From: Deltaproteobacteria bacterium
GTDB lineage: Bacteria; Desulfobacterota; Binatia; UBA12015
DNA length: 64,000 nucleotides
Reading direction: 5' to 3'
Assembly: GCA_016874795.1 (NCBI GenBank)
Contig: VGTG01000006.1
Span: 1 to 64,000 of the forward strand
The notes under the pieces are model-generated. The model was not told where the DNA came from. It did no database searches and saw only the letters and a program-made list of their open reading frames with translations. The position numbers and the translations under genes are program-made. Position 1 is the stretch's first letter. Each line of letters begins with the position of its first letter. Positions 38,149 to 48,471 of the stretch are shown piece after piece.

Positions 38149-39368
38149 CGAGCAAGCACCGCCTCGACCTCCTCCGGGCTCACGTTCTCGCCGCCGGTGA
38201 TGATGATCTCCTTCAGCCGCCCGGTGACGTAGAGGCGTCCGTCGCCGTCGAGGCGGCCCAGGTCGCCCGTGTGCAGCCAGCCGTCGCGCAGCGCCGCCGC
38301 AGTCGCTTCGGGATCCCCGAGGTATCCACGCATCACCGTCGGTCCGCGCACGACGATCTCGCCCTGGCGGCCGCGCGGGAGGAACGTGCCGTCCGGCGCA
38401 CGGATCGCGAGGCGAAACGGGGCGTGCGGACGACCGACGGTTCCGGGATGCTCGAGCGCTTCGCGTCCGACGGTCATCGTGAGGCCGTCGGCGCTCTCCG
38501 TCTGCCCGTACGCTTCGAGGATCTCGGCGGCGGGGAAGCGCTCCGCGAGCGCTTGCTTGACGGACATCGGCGTCATCGCGCTGCCGACGGTCACCTTCGT
38601 GAGGCTCGCGAGACCGCCCTGATCCCGCGACTCGAGGAGCGGGCCCGTCATCGCAGGAACGAGCGGAAGGTCGGTCACGCCGTGCTCGCGGATGAGCCGT
38701 GGGATCTGCTCGGGATCGAAGCTACCGAGAAGGAGCACCGTCCCGCCGCTCACGAGCCGCGCGAGGTAGTGCGAGACGAAGATCGGAACGTGGCAGAGCG
38801 GGCTCACCACCGCCGCGACGGAAGCCGGGCCGTCGCGTCGCGTCTGCACGACCGCCTCGGCCGCACGAAGGAGATGCGCGTGCGTCAGGAGGACGCCCTT
38901 CGGACGACCCGTCGTTCCCGAGGTATAGGCGACGACCGCTTCCGCGTCCTCGCCCTCTCCCTCGGGAAGAGGTGCCGCGGACCCCACGGAGGCGTCCCGC
39001 CGCCGGACGCGCGCCGAACCATCCTCGTCGATCTCGAGCCACGCGGCGGCGCCGGCGTGCCGTACGAGCCCTTCCGCTTCGCCCTCGGTGAGGCGCGGGT
39101 CGAGAGGAATCGCGGACGCACCGGCGCGCCAGATCCCGAAGAGGCCGGCGACGTGCGCGACCGTGTTGGCGACGCGAAAGCCGATCCGCGTTCCGGCGCC
39201 GCATCCGGCGCGGGCCAGCTCGCGCGCGACGTTGCTCGCAGCCGCGTCGAGACGTGCGACCTCGTGACGCGTGCCTCCCTCGAGGATCGGGGCCCACGCC
39301 GCACCGCGCTCTCGCGCCGCCGCGAGCGCAGCCGCGAGCGTAGCCGCGAGGTCGTGGCGCCGCTCCAT
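37905..39368 (-). CDS. AMP-dependent acyl-CoA synthetase/ligase
   Basis: VVAYTSGTTGRPKGVLLTHAHLL, EAYGQTESADGLTM, GWLHTGDLGRLDGDGRLYVTGRLKEIIITGGENVSPEEVE. Confidence 0.9.
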   Translation of the reverse strand: MERRHDLAATLAAALAAARERGAAWAPILEGGTRHEVARLDAAASNVARELARAGCGAGTRIGFRVANTVAHVAGLFGIWRAGASAIPLDPRLTEGEAEGLVRHAGAAAWLEIDEDGSARVRRRDASVGSAAPLPEGEGEDAEAVVAYTSGTTGRPKGVLLTHAHLLRAAEAVVQTRRDGPASVAAVVSPLCHVPIFVSHYLARLVSGGTVLLLGSFDPEQIPRLIREHGVTDLPLVPAMTGPLLESRDQGGLASLTKVTVGSAMTPMSVKQALAERFPAAEILEAYGQTESADGLTMTVGREALEHPGTVGRPHAPFRLAIRAPDGTFLPRGRQGEIVVRGPTVMRGYLGDPEATAAALRDGWLHTGDLGRLDGDGRLYVTGRLKEIIITGGENVSPEEVEAVLARHPAVIEAVVFGTPHERWGEQVTVAVIARAEVTVEELREFARLHLAGFKLPRALVRVDSFPRTSAGKVRRAALRDLLDRTA

Positions 39369-39395
39369 CGCCGCTCGCCGCTCCGCGCAGGGCCG

Positions 39396-41003
39396 CTACG
39401 AGCGGATCTCGAGCGCGCCTTCCGCGAGACGCGCGCGAAGCACCTTCTTGTCGAACTTCCCGACGCTCGTCTTCGGGACCTCCGCGACGAACGACCAGCG
39501 CTCCGGCACCCACCAGCGCGCGACGCGCGACTCGAGGAAGCTCTTCATCGCCTCCGGATCCGCGGCGGCTCCCGGCCGCAGCACGACGCAGGCGAGCGGC
39601 CTCTCCTGCCAGCGGTCGTCCGGAACGCCGATCACCGCGGCCTCGACGACGTCGGGGTGTGCCATGATCTCGTTCTCGAGCTCGACGGACGAGATCCACT
39701 CGCCGCCCGACTTGATCACGTCCTTGGCGCGATCGGTGATCTGCACGAAGCCACGGTCGTCGACGTTGCCGACGTCGCCCGTGCGGAGCCAGCCGCGGTC
39801 GAACTTCTCGCCCGAATCGTCGCCGTAGTACGAGCCCGTGATCCACGGTCCGCGCACCTGGATCTCGCCGACGGAGTCGCCGTCCCAGGGAAGCTCCTCG
39901 CCCTGGTCGTCGACGATGCGGAGCTCGACCCCGGCGCAGACGCGGCCGGTCTTCGAGCGCCACGCCATCTCCTCGGAAGGATCGGCGCCGTCTGGCGGCA
40001 GCGCGATCGCGCCGAGCGGGCTCGTCTCCGTCATGCCCCACGCCTGGATGATGCGCACGCCGTAGCGCTCCTGGAAGCGCTCCATCAGGACGCGCGGCAC
40101 CGCGGAGCCGCCGCAGACGATCATGCGGAACGACGAGAGGTCGATCGGCGTCGTCTCGCCGTGCCGGAAGACGTCGGCCCAGATCGTCGGGACCGCGCCG
40201 GAGAAGGTCGGACGCTCGCGCGCGATCAGGCGGCAGAGCGGCTCGGCCTGAAGATGTCTCTCCACCATCACGAGGTCCGATCCCACCATCCACGCGGCGT
40301 ACGGGAGCCCCCAGGCGTTCGCGTGAAACATCGGCACGATGAGAAGGACGCGGTCGCGGTCGCTCAGCGAGTAGCAAGCGCCCGAGGTCACGCCGAACGA
40401 ATGCAGAAAGGTCGAGCGGTGGCTGTAGACGACGCCCTTCGGGTTGCCCGTCGTGCCGCTCGTGTAGCACATCGCCGCCGCGTCGCGTTCGTCGAGATCG
40501 GGCCACGCGTAGCCGAGCTTCTCCGTGGCGAGGAGAGCCTCGTACGCGAGCACCTCGCCGAGCGGCGAAGCGTCCTCCTTGCCCATGACGACGACGTGCT
40601 CGACCGTCCGGAGCTCCGGCCGGATCTTCGCGAAGAGCGGCACGAGCGAGGAGTCGACGAGGACGACGCGGTCCTCGGCGTGATTGACGATGTAGACGAG
40701 CTGCTCCGGGAAGAGGCGGATGTTCAGCGTGTGCAGCACGGCACCCATGCTCGGCACCGCGAGGTACGCCTCCATGTGCTCCTGGGTGTTCCAGGAGAAC
40801 GTGCCGACGCGGTCGCCCGGCCGGACGCCGAGCCGTCGCAGCGCCGCGGCGAGTCGCTCCGCGCGCTCCGCGACCTCGCGGAACGTTGCGCGACGCACGT
40901 CCGTGCCGTCGAACGTCGAGATCGTGCTCGTCGCGTGGACGCGGCGTCCGTGCTCGAGGAGCGCCGCCACGGTGAGCGGCCGGTCCTGCATCGTGCTCTT
41001 CAT
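39396..41003 (-). CDS. Long-chain fatty-acid--CoA ligase family protein
   Basis: AMCYTSGTTGNPKGVVYSHRST, QAWGMTETSPLGAI, GWLRTGDVGNVDDRGFVQITDRAKDVIKSGGEWISSVELE. Confidence 0.93.
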   Translation of the reverse strand: MKSTMQDRPLTVAALLEHGRRVHATSTISTFDGTDVRRATFREVAERAERLAAALRRLGVRPGDRVGTFSWNTQEHMEAYLAVPSMGAVLHTLNIRLFPEQLVYIVNHAEDRVVLVDSSLVPLFAKIRPELRTVEHVVVMGKEDASPLGEVLAYEALLATEKLGYAWPDLDERDAAAMCYTSGTTGNPKGVVYSHRSTFLHSFGVTSGACYSLSDRDRVLLIVPMFHANAWGLPYAAWMVGSDLVMVERHLQAEPLCRLIARERPTFSGAVPTIWADVFRHGETTPIDLSSFRMIVCGGSAVPRVLMERFQERYGVRIIQAWGMTETSPLGAIALPPDGADPSEEMAWRSKTGRVCAGVELRIVDDQGEELPWDGDSVGEIQVRGPWITGSYYGDDSGEKFDRGWLRTGDVGNVDDRGFVQITDRAKDVIKSGGEWISSVELENEIMAHPDVVEAAVIGVPDDRWQERPLACVVLRPGAAADPEAMKSFLESRVARWWVPERWSFVAEVPKTSVGKFDKKVLRARLAEGALEIRS

Positions 41004-41015
41004 CGAGAATGCTCC

Positions 41016-41999
41016 TTAGCGGACTTGGAGAATCACCTTGCCGACGTGCGCGCTCGACTCGACCCGGCGGTGCGCCTCCGGCGCCTCCGCGATCGGCAGT
41101 ACGCGGTCGACGACCGGACGGATTCGTCCCGCGGCGAGCGCCGCGCCGAACCGCTGCTCGAAGCCGCGGACGATCGCCGCCTTCTCGTCGACGGGACGCG
41201 CACGCAGCGTCGAGCCGATGATCTCGAGACGACGCAGCATCAGCCCGGCGAGGTTCAGCTCCGCCTTCGCGCCGCCCGTCAAGCCGATCACGACGAGCCT
41301 GCCGCCCATGCCGAGCGAGGCGAGGTTCCCTTCGAGGTAGGGGCCGCCGATGCTGTCGAGCACGACGTCGACGCCCTTCCCGCCCGTCAGCTCCTGGATC
41401 CGCTCCGCGAACTTCTCGGTGCGGTAGTTGATCGCCGCGGCCGCGCCGAGCTCGACGCAGCGCCGGCACTTCTCGTCGCTGCCGGCGGTGACGTAGCAGC
41501 GGCCGCCGGCCTCGTTCACGAGCTGGATCGCCGCGGTGCCGACGCCGCTTCCGCCGCCGTGGACGAGGAGCGAGCCGCCGTCGGGAAAGCGTCCGTACTG
41601 GAAGACGTTCGAGAAGACGGTGAGGTACACCTCGGGGACGCCGCCCGCGTGAACGAGATCGAGCGCCTCCGGCACGCGCAGCACCGAGCCGTGGTGCGCG
41701 ACCGCTTCCGCCGCGTATCCGCCGCCGGGAAGGAGAGCCATCACGCGGTCGCCGCGCGCGAAGCCGGAGGGGACCTTCGCGCCGACCTCGAGGACCTCGC
41801 CCGCGCACTCGAGGCCGAGGATCGGCGAAGCGCCCGGCGGCGGCGGATAGAAGCCGCGGCGTTGCAGGAGGTCCGCGCGGTTGACGGCCGTCGCGACGAC
41901 GGCGATGCGGACGTCCTCCGGTCCGAGCGCGGGTGCCGGCGCCTCGTCCCAGCGCATCACGTTCTCGTCTCCCGGCTGGTCGATGATGATGGCTTTCAA
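41016..41999 (-). CDS. NAD(P)H:quinone oxidoreductase (zinc-free MDR family)
   Basis: TTG start at 41999; MKAIIIDQPGDENVMRWDEAPAPALGPEDV, VNRADLLQRRGFYPPPPGASPILGLECAGEV, LVHGGGSGVGTAAIQLV. Confidence 0.92.
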   Translation of the reverse strand: MKAIIIDQPGDENVMRWDEAPAPALGPEDVRIAVVATAVNRADLLQRRGFYPPPPGASPILGLECAGEVLEVGAKVPSGFARGDRVMALLPGGGYAAEAVAHHGSVLRVPEALDLVHAGGVPEVYLTVFSNVFQYGRFPDGGSLLVHGGGSGVGTAAIQLVNEAGGRCYVTAGSDEKCRRCVELGAAAAINYRTEKFAERIQELTGGKGVDVVLDSIGGPYLEGNLASLGMGGRLVVIGLTGGAKAELNLAGLMLRRLEIIGSTLRARPVDEKAAIVRGFEQRFGAALAAGRIRPVVDRVLPIAEAPEAHRRVESSAHVGKVILQVR

Positions 42000-42115
42000 A
42001 GCTCGTCTCCTCCGGCGAAGCGTGCTGCCGCGAGCGAGTCTGCCATTTGGGCCGGTCCTCTCGCCACCCGGGGCGCGCCCTTCGCGAGCAGCGCACGGCG
42101 GAGAGGAGTGGGCGC

Positions 42116-43906
42116 TCACTCGTTCGGCGGAACCCCATCTGCTGCTCGAGGAGCCCAGACGCCCTTCAAGGATCCGCAGGTGATGTTCTCATCATGGAGC
42201 CGGCGCGAGATTGCCCGCTCCACGCCGCCGGCATAGGACGCGAATTCACGCCGCCGCCTCGCCTCCGGGATGCGATCGAGGCGAACGAGATCGAAGCCCA
42301 GCACGCTCTGGAAGAGGACGAGATAGTCTCCCTCGCGGTTCAGCCGGGCCGCAGCGTCGATCAGGCGCTGTCTTCCCGCCCCGAACTCGGGCGGATAGAA
42401 CCAGTCGAGCGGAAGCGCGTTCTCGACCTCGAGCGCGGGATAGACCCAAGCGTTGTCCGGAAGGACGGTGACGCGCCGCGCCGGATGGCGGCGTATGCAG
42501 TCCACGAGCTCGGCGACGGATGCCGCCGTCCGTGGGTTCGTTCGCAGCGCGCCGAATGCGGGAACGATCGGCCCGAGCGAGGTCGTCATCCCCTCCGGCG
42601 GGCCATCGTAGTACGGGTGCGCGCGCGCGATCGAGAACACGCTCACCGTCCAGCCGAAGGCGAGCACCGTCACGGCCAGCGCAGCGGCGTGAAGCGGAGG
42701 TGCGAGTGCTCCCACGGGGCGCGGTGCGCCTTCCCAGAGGAGCGTGAGGGCCGCGAGAGCGAGCGATCCCCCGACCAGATTCGCGTTGGGGTATCCCCAC
42801 GACAATGTCGTCATCCAACCGAGCACGAGCAACGCGAGCGCCGCACCGGAGGCGCGCCGCTCGGTGATCCCTTGCCAGAGCACCAGCACAGCCAGCACCC
42901 ACACGAGCATCGTGCCCCAGTCGTTGGCGTCGCCAGCCCACGTCAGTTGCCGCCCCAGCGCCAGACGAAGAATCACGTAGGTTGCCACCGCGCGGAGCGC
43001 CCAGGAGCAACCGATCGCGAGCCCGGTTTGGAGGATCTTCCGGCGCGCGGCCATGTCGACCGCGGTCACCGCGACGAGAAGCACACCGAGGTCGAGAACC
43101 CTGCCGTACCGGGTGCCGATGGCCTGAAGCAGCGCATCGCCCCATACCGGCCTCGCACCGAGGATCTGGTCGAGCATCGCACGGAAGCCGCCCGCCCAGG
43201 CCACGACGGCAACGTAGAGGAATCCCGGGATCGCGCCGGTCGCGAGAGCAGTGATCGCGATGCGAATCCGTTCCCGCATCGCCATCGCCGGGAGAGAGAC
43301 AAGGAGCCACACGAGACCGAGCAGCGGCGCCGCGAAGTAGCTCTGCTTCATGAGCGGCACCGCGCCGAGCAAGAAGAATCCGAGCGCGACTCGTCCTCGC
43401 CTCGCCGATCGCGCGCCCACATCGACCAGAACGAGCCCGAGGGCGACGAGCAGGATCGCGTCGATGGTGCACTAAGCCATCAGCGGGAAGCTGTGCACGT
43501 TGATCAGGACCGACGCGGCCCACGCAATCGTCTCGACAGGACGCCAACGTCCGGGACCGCGGCGGAAGACGAGCGTCGCAAGAGCGGTCGAGTAGAGGAC
43601 GACCTCGAGCAGCCCGATCAGCCGCGACGCTTCGAGCAGCGGGAGCGGCACGAGGAAGTCCAACGCGTGGAACGCGGCCGAGCCGACCGGTCGAGGTGAA
43701 ATGAAATCGCGATGCGGAAACTCGCCGTTCAGCAGCCGCCACGTCTGCGCCAGGAAGTAGCCTTCGTCGGTCGGACAAAACCCCAGCAGGCAGGCCGAGT
43801 AGAACGCCCATCCGGTGAGGATCAGAGCGACTGCGAGGAAACGGAGGGGCACTCCGGACGGCTCGCTTGGCTCTCGAGCTGGTTCGAAGGAGGAAGACGG
43901 GTCCAT
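42116..43906 (-). pseudogene. Polytopic membrane glycosyltransferase-like gene interrupted by an in-frame amber codon (43472-43474)
   Basis: ORFs 43472..43906 and 42116..43420 share one frame; reading ...VLINVHSFPLMA-TAG-CTIDAILLVALGLVLVDVGARSARRG... is continuous hydrophobic protein across the stop. Confidence 0.7.
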
Positions 43907-43964
43907 ACGGAGCGGGAAGACTCGCGCAAACGAGAATACACTGCTGCCGGGACGCCGCTAGACC

Positions 43965-44258
43965 CTAGCGGCCGCGGGCGCGGCGGAGGGAGACGCCGGC
44001 CTCGCGAAGGCAGAGCGTCGCCGCCTCCTCCGGGGTCGCCGCCGCGAGGAACGCTTGCACCTGCGGGTCCTCCTTCTCGACGGCTCGGGCGTAGTAGCGC
44101 GCCGCAGGATCCGAAGCACGGAGGTCCTCGAAGACCGTCAAGCGAAACCAGCCGCGCGCCTTCTCGCCGAACTCGATCACGAATTCCGCCTCGCCCACGA
44201 CGCGCGCGGCCTCGACGACCGCGTCGGCCAACGGGATCTGCTGCCAATCCATCGTCAC
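43965..44258 (-). CDS. Hypothetical protein
   Basis: 97-aa ORF with GTG start overlapping upstream stop (GTGA). Confidence 0.5.
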   Translation of the reverse strand: MTMDWQQIPLADAVVEAARVVGEAEFVIEFGEKARGWFRLTVFEDLRASDPAARYYARAVEKEDPQVQAFLAAATPEEAATLCLREAGVSLRRARGR

Positions 44259-45202
44259 GACCTCCCTCCGTCACGACCTCGATCCGGGCTCGCGGGAACG
44301 AACGGCCAGAGCCACCACTCGCTCGGCCAGCGCTCGACGAAGCCGCGCATGACGTCGACGAGCTGCCCACAGGTCGCGTCCGCTTCGCCGGGCTCGACGA
44401 GCGGTCCGTACTCGACGCGAAGGCGGCCGTTCTCGCGCAAGCCGACGAACGGCCGGAGCGGGACGCGCGTCAGCCGCGCGAGCGTCGTCACCCCGGCGGC
44501 GAAGCGCACGCGCTCGCCGCCGATCTCCACGTCCGCCGCGCGATCGACGACGTCGCCCGGCACGTCGACGACCGCATAGAGCGAGCGTCCCTCGACCAGC
44601 TCCGCGCGCGCCTGCAGGAGACCGTCGCCCGCGGAGTCGAGGAGCGGCCGTCCCGCGAGCGACTCGAGCCACGCGACCTTCGCCGTGCCGAAGACGCGCT
44701 TCGCCGCCGGCATCGGATTCGAAGCGTCGAGACGCCGTCCGACCGCGTGCAGGTTCAACCCGCGCACGCGACAGAGGTGCAGATAGGCGAGGATCGGGCT
44801 CCCGAAATGGAGCCCGGCGTAGATCACCGGCCCCGTCTCCATCGGCGCGTCGCCGCCGGCGCCGAGGAAGCGCGCGAGCGCTTCCGGCCTGCGCATGAAG
44901 TACGCGGCGTCCGCTTCCTCGCGCGCCTCGGACGAGAGAGCAGCGTGATACACCCACGCCGCGTCCGCGGCGGGCTTCCCGAGCCAGGCCGAGATGCGAT
45001 TGACGGCCGTCTCCCGCCGGCGCGCGTCGCGACCGTACTCGATCGAAGCGACGACGCGCGCGTATGCCGCTCCGCACGCGAAGCTTCTCGCCGCGAGGGG
45101 CAGCAGCACGCGATAGCGAAGCTCCGTCCAGGAAGCGGATCCCGCTCGCGAGCCCGGCGCGCCGCGATTCCCGTCGCGCGTCACGCGCGTCACCCGCGTC
45201 AC
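44255..45202 (-). CDS. LpxL/HtrB-like lysophospholipid acyltransferase
   Basis: GPVIYAGLHFGSPILAYLHLCRVRGLNLHAVGRR, DVPGDVVDRAADVEIGGERVRFAAGVTTLARLTRVPLRPFVG; three in-frame GTG candidates near 45202. Confidence 0.65.
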   Translation of the reverse strand: MTRVTRVTRDGNRGAPGSRAGSASWTELRYRVLLPLAARSFACGAAYARVVASIEYGRDARRRETAVNRISAWLGKPAADAAWVYHAALSSEAREEADAAYFMRRPEALARFLGAGGDAPMETGPVIYAGLHFGSPILAYLHLCRVRGLNLHAVGRRLDASNPMPAAKRVFGTAKVAWLESLAGRPLLDSAGDGLLQARAELVEGRSLYAVVDVPGDVVDRAADVEIGGERVRFAAGVTTLARLTRVPLRPFVGLRENGRLRVEYGPLVEPGEADATCGQLVDVMRGFVERWPSEWWLWPFVPASPDRGRDGGRS

Positions 45203-45209
45203 CCGTCGC

Positions 45210-46271
45210 TCAGGGGCGAAGCTCGAGGACCATGTGGAAGCGCGTCTGCGTGGCGCGCCGGAAGCTCCGGAAGCCGGCCGCCTCTGCGACCTCGCGCAGA
45301 CGACCCTCGCCGGCTTGCGCGCCGAGCGCCTCCGCACCGGCGCCCTGCGACATCGCCGAAGGCGTGCAGACGAGCGTCGAGGCGGCATAGTAGACGCGGC
45401 CGACGGGCGTCAGGTTCTCCTCGACGCGATCGCTCGCGAGCGGCTCGACGAGCATCCACGTCCCGTCCGGCGCGAGGGACTGGCGCACGTGCTTCGCGAC
45501 GCCGACCGGATCGCCCATGTCGTGCAGGCAGTCGAAGAACGTGACGAGATCGTAGCCGGCGCCGGGATAGGAGGCTGCCGGTGCGACCTCGAAGCGGCAC
45601 GTCTCCGCGAGTCCCTCGCGAGAGGCCGCTTCGCGCGCCGTCTCGATCGACGGTCCGTGATCGTCGAAGCCGACGACCTGCGCGCGCGGGAACGCGCGAG
45701 AGAGGAGACGCGCGGAGTGACCGACGCCGCAGCCGACGTCCGCGACGCGCCCGCCGCCCTCGAGCTTCGCGACGACGCCGTCGAGCGACGGAAGCCACGT
45801 GCGCACGAGATGGTTCGCGTACGCGGGGCGGAAGAAGCGCGCCGTCCCCTCGAACACGCCGGGATGGTGCGCGCTCCACGGAATGCCGTCGCCGCTCCGG
45901 AACGCCTCGGTCAAGCTCTCGTCGGCGCGCGCGGCGGAGATGCCGAGGAGAAACCCGCCGAGCATGCAGACCGGGCTCGCCTCGTCCGCGAGTGCTGCCG
46001 CCTGCTCCTCCGTGAGCGCGTAGCGATCGGTCGCAGCGTCGTACGCGACGTAGCCCGCCGCGGCCTGCGCGCGAAGCCACTCGCGCACCGGGCGCTCCTT
46101 GGTCCCGGTCCGCTCGGCGAGCTCCGCGGAGGTCGTCGGCCCGGCCGCCGCCATCGCCCGGTAGAGACCGAGCCGATCTCCGACGACGACGAGCGCGCTC
46201 GTCAAGCAGGCGCCGACGTCGGCGAGAGCGCGGTCGAGGAACGCCTGCATCCGTTCGCGGTCGATCGCCAC
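45210..46271 (-). CDS. SAM-dependent methyltransferase (winged-helix N-terminus)
   Basis: SAELAERTGTKERPVREWLRAQAAAGYVAYD; VADVGCGVGHSARLLSRAFPRAQVVGFD. Confidence 0.85.
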   Translation of the reverse strand: MAIDRERMQAFLDRALADVGACLTSALVVVGDRLGLYRAMAAAGPTTSAELAERTGTKERPVREWLRAQAAAGYVAYDAATDRYALTEEQAAALADEASPVCMLGGFLLGISAARADESLTEAFRSGDGIPWSAHHPGVFEGTARFFRPAYANHLVRTWLPSLDGVVAKLEGGGRVADVGCGVGHSARLLSRAFPRAQVVGFDDHGPSIETAREAASREGLAETCRFEVAPAASYPGAGYDLVTFFDCLHDMGDPVGVAKHVRQSLAPDGTWMLVEPLASDRVEENLTPVGRVYYAASTLVCTPSAMSQGAGAEALGAQAGEGRLREVAEAAGFRSFRRATQTRFHMVLELRP

Positions 46272-46355
46272 GTCTGGCCCGCGCTACCACCTGACCGGCA
46301 CGGTCACAACCCGCCGCACTGGCGAAAGGGCCTCAAACCAGCGACCATCCTGCCG

Positions 46356-47543
46356 ATGCCGGCCTCCGGAGCACCGACGCGCCCTCTCCCGGGACAGCTC
46401 GATCCGCCACTCCCGAGCGAGGAGCACCGCATGCTCCGCGACCTCGTGCGCGGCTTCGCCGCCGAGGAGGTCGAGCCGCAGGCGAGCGCGAACGATCACG
46501 CCGGCACGCTGAACGTCCCGCTCCTGCGGCGCGCCGGCGAGCTCGGGCTTCTCGGCGTCACGGTCCCGTCGGAGGACGGCGGAGCCGGCCTCGACGCGAC
46601 GGCCGCCGTCATCGTGCACCACGAGCTCTCGAAGTGCGATCCGGGCTTCACCCTCGCGTACCTCGCGCACGCGATCCTCTTCGTGAACAACCTCCATCAC
46701 GCCGCGAATCCCGCTCAGCGCGCGCGCTTCATCCCGAAGGCGATCTCGGGCGAGTGGATCGGCGCGATGGGCATGACGGAGCCCGGCGCGGGCACCGACG
46801 TGCTCGGCATGCAGACGACCGCGCGCCGGAGCGGCGACGGCTACGTGCTGCAGGGTCGGAAGACGTTCATCACGAACGCGCCCGACGCGACCTGCTTCCT
46901 CGTCTACGCGAAGGTCGACGGGAAGATCACGGCCTTCCTCGTCGAGCGCTCCTACGAAGGCTTCGCGAGCGGGCCGCCGATCGAGAAGATGGGCATGCGC
47001 GCCGCACCGATGTCCGAGCTGATCTTCGAGGGCTGCTTCGTGCCGGCCGAGAACCTCCTCGGCGCGGAAGGCGCCGGCATGGTGCACATGATGCGGAACC
47101 TCGAGATCGAGCGGCTCTGCCTCGCCGCGATGAGCCTCGGGATCGCGGATCGCTGCGTCGCGACGATGGCGCACTACAGCATCGAGCGCGAAGCCTTCGG
47201 CAAGCCGATCGCGGAGTTCGGCCAGATCCAGCGCTACGTCGCCGACTCCTTCGCGAAGACGGAGGCCGCGCGCACGCTGATCTACGCGGTCGCGGCCGAC
47301 GTCGCCGCCGAGCGCCGGAACCGGATCGGCACCGACGCCGCGAAGCTCTTCGCGGCCCCCGTCGGCAAGGAGGTCGCGGACAACGCGATGCAGGTGCTCG
47401 GCGGCTGGGGGTACTGCTCGGAGTTCACGGTCGAGCGGCTCCTGCGCGACGCGAAGCTCCTCGAGATTGGCGGCGGCACGCTCGAGTCCCACCAGAAGAA
47501 CCTGACCCGCGATCTCACCCGGGCACTGGCGCGCTCGGCATGA
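46356..47543 (+). CDS. Acyl-CoA dehydrogenase
   Basis: GAMGMTEPGAGTDVLGMQTTARRSGDGYVLQGRKTFITNAPDA; YSIEREAFGKPIAEFGQIQ; QVLGGWGYCSEFTVERLLRDAKLLEIGGGT. Confidence 0.95.
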   Translation: MPASGAPTRPLPGQLDPPLPSEEHRMLRDLVRGFAAEEVEPQASANDHAGTLNVPLLRRAGELGLLGVTVPSEDGGAGLDATAAVIVHHELSKCDPGFTLAYLAHAILFVNNLHHAANPAQRARFIPKAISGEWIGAMGMTEPGAGTDVLGMQTTARRSGDGYVLQGRKTFITNAPDATCFLVYAKVDGKITAFLVERSYEGFASGPPIEKMGMRAAPMSELIFEGCFVPAENLLGAEGAGMVHMMRNLEIERLCLAAMSLGIADRCVATMAHYSIEREAFGKPIAEFGQIQRYVADSFAKTEAARTLIYAVAADVAAERRNRIGTDAAKLFAAPVGKEVADNAMQVLGGWGYCSEFTVERLLRDAKLLEIGGGTLESHQKNLTRDLTRALARSA

Positions 47544-48337
47544 CGGACTCGACCCTGCTCGTCCGCGCGACGCTGGCCCTGTACGCGGACGCGCTTCGCC
47601 AGAGCACGTACGCCCTCGGCCGGCACGTCTGGATCGTCGGTCTCGTGCCCGCGTACACGCTCGGGCTCGGCGTCGTCACGGGCCTCGGACAGCAGCTCGG
47701 GTTCCTCGGCGGCTTCCTCGTCTTCCTCGCCGTCGCCGCGTGCGCGAGCTCGTTCCTCGCGGTGATCAGCGAGGCGATCGCGAACCAGCGGTTCCGGATC
47801 GAGAACCTGGGTCAGACGTTCGGGCGCTTCTTCTCGCGCGTCGTGACGGTCTTCTTCGTGTTCTGGATCATCCAGCTCCTGCTCGCGATGATCGTGTCGG
47901 AGAACCCGAACCTCCTCTGGCTCCTGATCGCGGTGAACGCGGGCATCTTCCTCTTGTTCAACCCCGTTCCGGAGCTGATCTACCAGGGGACGACGGACGG
48001 GATGGCGCTCCTGAACGATGCCGTCCAGTTCATGCGCGACAACCTCGTCGAGTGGCTCGTACCGCTCGCGATCCTCCTCGCGCCGTTCTTCCTGATCGAT
48101 CCGCGGCTCGGCTTCGTCGCGATGGCGCGCATCGACGTGACGAACGGTCTCGAGGTGGTGATCGGGGTCGTCCACGAGTGGATCCCTCTCGGCGAGCCCG
48201 CGGGAACGCTCGTCGCGACGACGATCGCGAGCTTCCTGATCGTCTGGGCGATGCTCTTCCGCGGCTACCTCTTCCGCGCGCTCGCGCGCTCGGGCCGCCG
48301 CCAGCGCATCTTCGACGCGCGCGTGCGCGGCCTCTGA
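47540..48337 (+). CDS. Hypothetical polytopic membrane protein
   Basis: ATG in ATGA overlap with the acyl-CoA dehydrogenase; several long hydrophobic segments. Confidence 0.7.
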   Translation: MTDSTLLVRATLALYADALRQSTYALGRHVWIVGLVPAYTLGLGVVTGLGQQLGFLGGFLVFLAVAACASSFLAVISEAIANQRFRIENLGQTFGRFFSRVVTVFFVFWIIQLLLAMIVSENPNLLWLLIAVNAGIFLLFNPVPELIYQGTTDGMALLNDAVQFMRDNLVEWLVPLAILLAPFFLIDPRLGFVAMARIDVTNGLEVVIGVVHEWIPLGEPAGTLVATTIASFLIVWAMLFRGYLFRALARSGRRQRIFDARVRGL

Positions 48338-48369
48338 GCGTTGATGGACGTCGATCGAGCATCGAACCT

Positions 48370-48465
48370 CCGCGCGCCGAAGGCGCGCGGCCGAGCGCAA
48401 GCGAGCGGGGAGAGGAGGCTCCTCGCGGCTTTGCCGCGTGGAGGAGAGGGGCGGCGCCCCTCTCC
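48370..48465. repeat. Dispersed intergenic multi-hairpin element, copy 2
   Basis: CCGCGCGCC-gaa-GGCGCGCGG; GCGGCttTGCCGC; GGAGAGGGGC-ggc-GCCCCTCTCC. Confidence 0.85.
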
Positions 48466-48471
48466 GTGAAG

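Noticed and set aside
36240-42236. 1998-aa + strand ORF
   Set aside because: Arg/His/Ala/Asp-rich translation antisense to AMP ligases and quinone reductase and overlapping a supported + strand gene; typical high-GC spurious ORF.
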